In this document: one piece after another, positions 5,957-7,653 of the stretch
Numbering within the stretch: position 1 is the stretch's first letter
Layout of the letters: every line of letters starts with the position of its first letter
Assembly (NCBI GenBank): GCA_015232795.1
Contig: JADFYX010000105.1
Location: 1 to 7,653, forward strand
Direction: 5' to 3'
Length of the DNA: 7,653 nucleotides
DNA from: Magnetococcales bacterium
GTDB taxonomy: Bacteria > Pseudomonadota > Magnetococcia > Magnetococcales > JADFYX01
Program-made: the position numbers and the translations under genes
The notes under the pieces: model-generated
The model's input: the letters and a program-made list of their open reading frames with translations, nothing else
Told to the model about the DNA's origin: nothing
Databases searched by the model: none

Positions 5957-6973
5957 ACTTTTTTTTGCACTATATTTTGGTGGAAGCTCATATTTTAACC
6001 GTAGTTGATCTTCAAGGTCTTGGAATATTTCCATGTTCTCAAGGAGGTAGCGTTTGGCGTTCTCTCTACCCTGGCCGATTCTCTCCCCATCTTTGGAGTA
6101 CCAAGCACCGGATTTTTCAATCAATTTTTCGATGACAGCCATATCTATAACTTCACCAACCAAAGATACGCCTTCACCGTAGATAATATCCAACTCGACA
6201 ACCCTGAACGGTGGAGCCATCTTATTTTTTACTACCTTAACTTTACAGCGGTTGCCCACAACCTCTTCCTTATCTTTGACTCCTCCAATACGCCTGATGT
6301 CAAGTCGAACTGAAGCGTAAAATTTAAGGGCGTTACCACCAGTTGTAGTCTCCGGGCTGCCAAACATTACACCAATTTTATGGCGAATTTGGTTGATAAA
6401 CAGCACCATGGTGTTGGAACGCGAGATAGAGCCGGTTAATTTACGCAAGGCTTGGGACATAAGACGAGCTTGCAGTCCCATGTGGGAGTCGCCCATATCT
6501 CCCTCTAGCTCAGCTTTGGGAGTAAGGGCAGCTACTGAGTCTATAACCACCAGATCTACGGCTCCTGAGCGTACTAGGGTATCGACAATCTCAAGGGCCT
6601 GTTCTCCTGTATCCGGTTGGGAGATTAGCAGTTGGTCAATATCAACGCCTAAGTTACGAGCATAGACCGGGTCAAGGGCGTGTTCGGCATCGACAAAAGC
6701 AGCGGTTCCGCCTTGGCGTTGGGTTTCGGCTGCTGCATGCAGGGCGAGGGTAGTCTTGCCAGAAGATTCCGGTCCGTATATCTCTATGATTCGACCTTTA
6801 GGTAGACCGCCTATACCAAGTGCGATATCTAAACCTATTGAACCTGTAGAGACAACCGGGACATCTTGAGCAGCTCTATCGCTCATACGCATTATAGAGC
6901 CTTTACCGTGTTGTCGTTCTATCTGTGAAATAGCCGCCTCTAGGGCTTTGGCTTTATTGCTTTCGGTGCTCAC
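5942..6973 (-). CDS. recA: Recombinase RecA
   Basis: RecA forms ATP-dependent filaments on single-stranded DNA, catalyses homologous strand exchange and triggers LexA self-cleavage. The 343-residue protein carries Walker A GPESSGKT (67-74), catalytic Glu97 in FVDAEHALD, Walker B LVVID (141-145), loop L1 around EGDMGDSHMG (157-166), and loop L2 with NQIRHKIGVMFG (Gln195 is the ATP-sensing glutamine equivalent), followed by SPETTTGG. His198 replaces the Met common in IRMKIG. The start is GTG (6973-6971) with GAGGAG five bases upstream; an in-frame stop at 6985-6983 rules out any longer form. The C-terminus ends in KKSESGK, so the acidic tail known from E. coli RecA is absent. An A8 run in the coding strand (5959-5966) sits just before the stop. 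The usual partner recX is not downstream; parC is. Family assignment is certain. Confidence 0.98.
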   Translation of the reverse strand: MSTESNKAKALEAAISQIERQHGKGSIMRMSDRAAQDVPVVSTGSIGLDIALGIGGLPKGRIIEIYGPESSGKTTLALHAAAETQRQGGTAAFVDAEHALDPVYARNLGVDIDQLLISQPDTGEQALEIVDTLVRSGAVDLVVIDSVAALTPKAELEGDMGDSHMGLQARLMSQALRKLTGSISRSNTMVLFINQIRHKIGVMFGSPETTTGGNALKFYASVRLDIRRIGGVKDKEEVVGNRCKVKVVKNKMAPPFRVVELDIIYGEGVSLVGEVIDMAVIEKLIEKSGAWYSKDGERIGQGRENAKRYLLENMEIFQDLEDQLRLKYELPPKYSAKKSESGK

Positions 6974-6986
6974 ATCAACTCCTCAT
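6970..6986 (-). promoter_or_regulatory. recA translation start region with overlapping minimal ORFs
   Basis: The minus strand reads ATGAGGAGTTGATGTGAGC. A strong GAGGAG (6984-6979) lies 5 bases before the GTG start of recA. Two tiny reading frames overlap it: ATG AGG AGT TGA (6986-6975), which contains the ribosome-binding site, and ATG TGA (6975-6970), a start codon followed at once by a stop, whose ATG overlaps the recA GTG by one base. GTG is chosen because it alone opens the RecA frame and gives the expected N-terminus. Confidence 0.7.
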
Positions 6987-7244
6987 TTTTGTCGTCAAAA
7001 ACCAATTAACGTGCCAGAAAATATTTATTTAATGGTTAAATTTCGTGCTTTAATTCAGCACAGCAACCACCATTCAACTAACATCCGTTAAATAACTATT
7101 TATAGCAAATATTTTTCTCTTGATATAGGGTGAGAGAGGTCATTATTTTTCTTTTGTAGAAAATCGGTGTATCTTTTGCTAGATATTAATTTCTAATTTA
7201 TTGTATCTCCGGTATTTACCCGGATAATTGAGAGGAACCTAACT
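6974..7244. promoter_or_regulatory. Divergent recA/pilT control region
   Basis: This 271-bp AT-rich gap must hold the promoters of both recA (minus) and pilT (plus). Visible structure: inverted repeat ATTTAA-TGG-TTAAAT (7027-7041), inverted repeat GTGCT-N7-AGCAC (7045-7061), and GTTAAAT occurring twice (7035-7041 and 7087-7093). A TATAAA on the minus strand (7104-7099) could be a recA -10 but lacks a convincing -35 at the right distance. For pilT, TAGATA (7180-7185) and TTGTAG (7154-7159) are present but 20 bases apart. I found no GTTC-N7-GTTC or GAAC-N7-GAAC SOS box, no GAAC-N4-GTTC box, and no CTGT-N8-ACAG box here. Promoter positions are therefore uncertain. Confidence 0.5.
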
Positions 7245-7247
7245 GTG
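7208..7247 (+). promoter_or_regulatory. pilT leader: small hairpin and ribosome-binding site
   Basis: TCCGG (7208-7212) and CCGGA (7220-7224) form a 5-bp stem around a 7-base loop. The ribosome-binding site GAGAGGA (7230-7236) follows, then the GTG start 8 bases later (7245-7247). The hairpin sits only 5 bases before the ribosome-binding site and could affect ribosome access, but it is short and may be incidental. Confidence 0.45.
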
Positions 7248-7653
7248 GAAATTTCTGAACTTCTCGCCTTTAGTGTCAAAAATGGTGCATCCGATCTTCA
7301 TGTCTCCGCTGGTCTGCCACCGTTAATTCGTGTAGATGGCGATATTCGCCGTATTAATGTTCCGGAGCTGGATCAAGAGCAGGTGCATGATATGATTTAC
7401 GACATTATGAACGACAAACAAAGAAAAGATTTTGAAGAGTTTTTAGAGACAGATTTTTCTTTTGAAGTTCCTGGCCTGGCCCGTTTTCGTGTAAATGCCT
7501 TTCACCAAAACCGTGGTGTTGCAGCAGTTTTTCGTACTATTCCTTCAGAAATATTAACCTTGGAGCAGCTAAATTGCCCACCCATATTTAAAGATTTTGC
7601 CGATACACCGCGGGGTTTGGTTTTGGTTACTGGGCCTACAGGGTCGGGTAAAT
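7245..7653 (+). CDS. pilT: Type IV pilus retraction ATPase PilT, 3' truncated by the window edge
   Basis: PilT is the cytoplasmic hexameric ATPase that depolymerises type IV pili, powering twitching motility. The 136 visible residues start with MEISELLAFSVKNGASDLHV and contain SAGLPPLIRVDGDIRRI (the PAS-like N-terminal domain), MNDKQRKDFEEFLETDFSFE, ARFRVNAFHQNRG and FRTIPSE, then end in Walker A GPTGSGK (130-136) at the very edge. These segments agree closely with my memory of Pseudomonas PilT. The start is GTG, supported by GAGAGGA upstream and by the family N-terminus. PilU is the main alternative, but the N-terminus and the IYDIMNDKQRKDFEEF segment favour PilT. It is transcribed away from recA, and downstream genes such as pilU are outside the window. 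Confidence 0.93.
   Translation, partial: MEISELLAFSVKNGASDLHVSAGLPPLIRVDGDIRRINVPELDQEQVHDMIYDIMNDKQRKDFEEFLETDFSFEVPGLARFRVNAFHQNRGVAAVFRTIPSEILTLEQLNCPPIFKDFADTPRGLVLVTGPTGSGK

Noticed and set aside
7014..7041. A possible dif site, because GGTTAAAT resembles the XerD arm end
   Set aside because: Aligned to the E. coli 28-base dif, only the last seven bases match well; the XerC arm and central region do not, so it is not supported.

Overview
This is a chromosomal window from a moderately AT-rich proteobacterium. RecA and ParC carry sequence patterns I associate with Alphaproteobacteria, for example the ParC segment around GNFGNIDGDGAAAMRYTEAR and the RecA segment GTAAFVDAEHALDPVYAR. The PilT fragment reads like the gammaproteobacterial/Pseudomonas type. 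That mixture would suit a deep-branching alphaproteobacterial lineage with type IV pili (Magnetococcia-like, for instance), but this is an inference from remembered family sequences and not from a tree.

Layout. Positions 2-2605 (+) hold the 3' part of ftsK, a septal DNA translocase whose 5' end lies outside the window. Positions 2611-2750 hold a compound hairpin repeat. A recognisable sigma70-type promoter (2755-2782) then drives a small cysteine-cluster gene of the YkgJ/UPF0153 kind (2812-3390, +). A second, diverged copy of the repeat follows in inverted orientation (3459-3607). On the minus strand, recA (6973-5942) is followed directly by parC (5942-3678), the stop and start codons sharing one base. 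A 271-bp divergent intergenic region separates recA from the 5' part of pilT (7245 to the window edge, +).

How the genes work together. FtsK, topoisomerase IV subunit A (ParC) and RecA all act on chromosome recombination, dimer resolution, decatenation and segregation at division. Their adjacency, and the apparent translational coupling of recA to parC, make a coherent chromosome-maintenance neighbourhood. PilT, the type IV pilus retraction ATPase, starts a separate divergent unit.

The part that looks least like core genome is 2611-3607: a short gene with AGA/AGG-biased arginine codons and its own promoter, bracketed by inverted copies of a dispersed-type palindromic repeat and inserted between two core loci. 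I see no transposase, CRISPR array, tRNA or rRNA. I did not find a clearly new multi-gene system. The best candidates for follow-up are the repeat-bracketed gene and the recA-parC arrangement.
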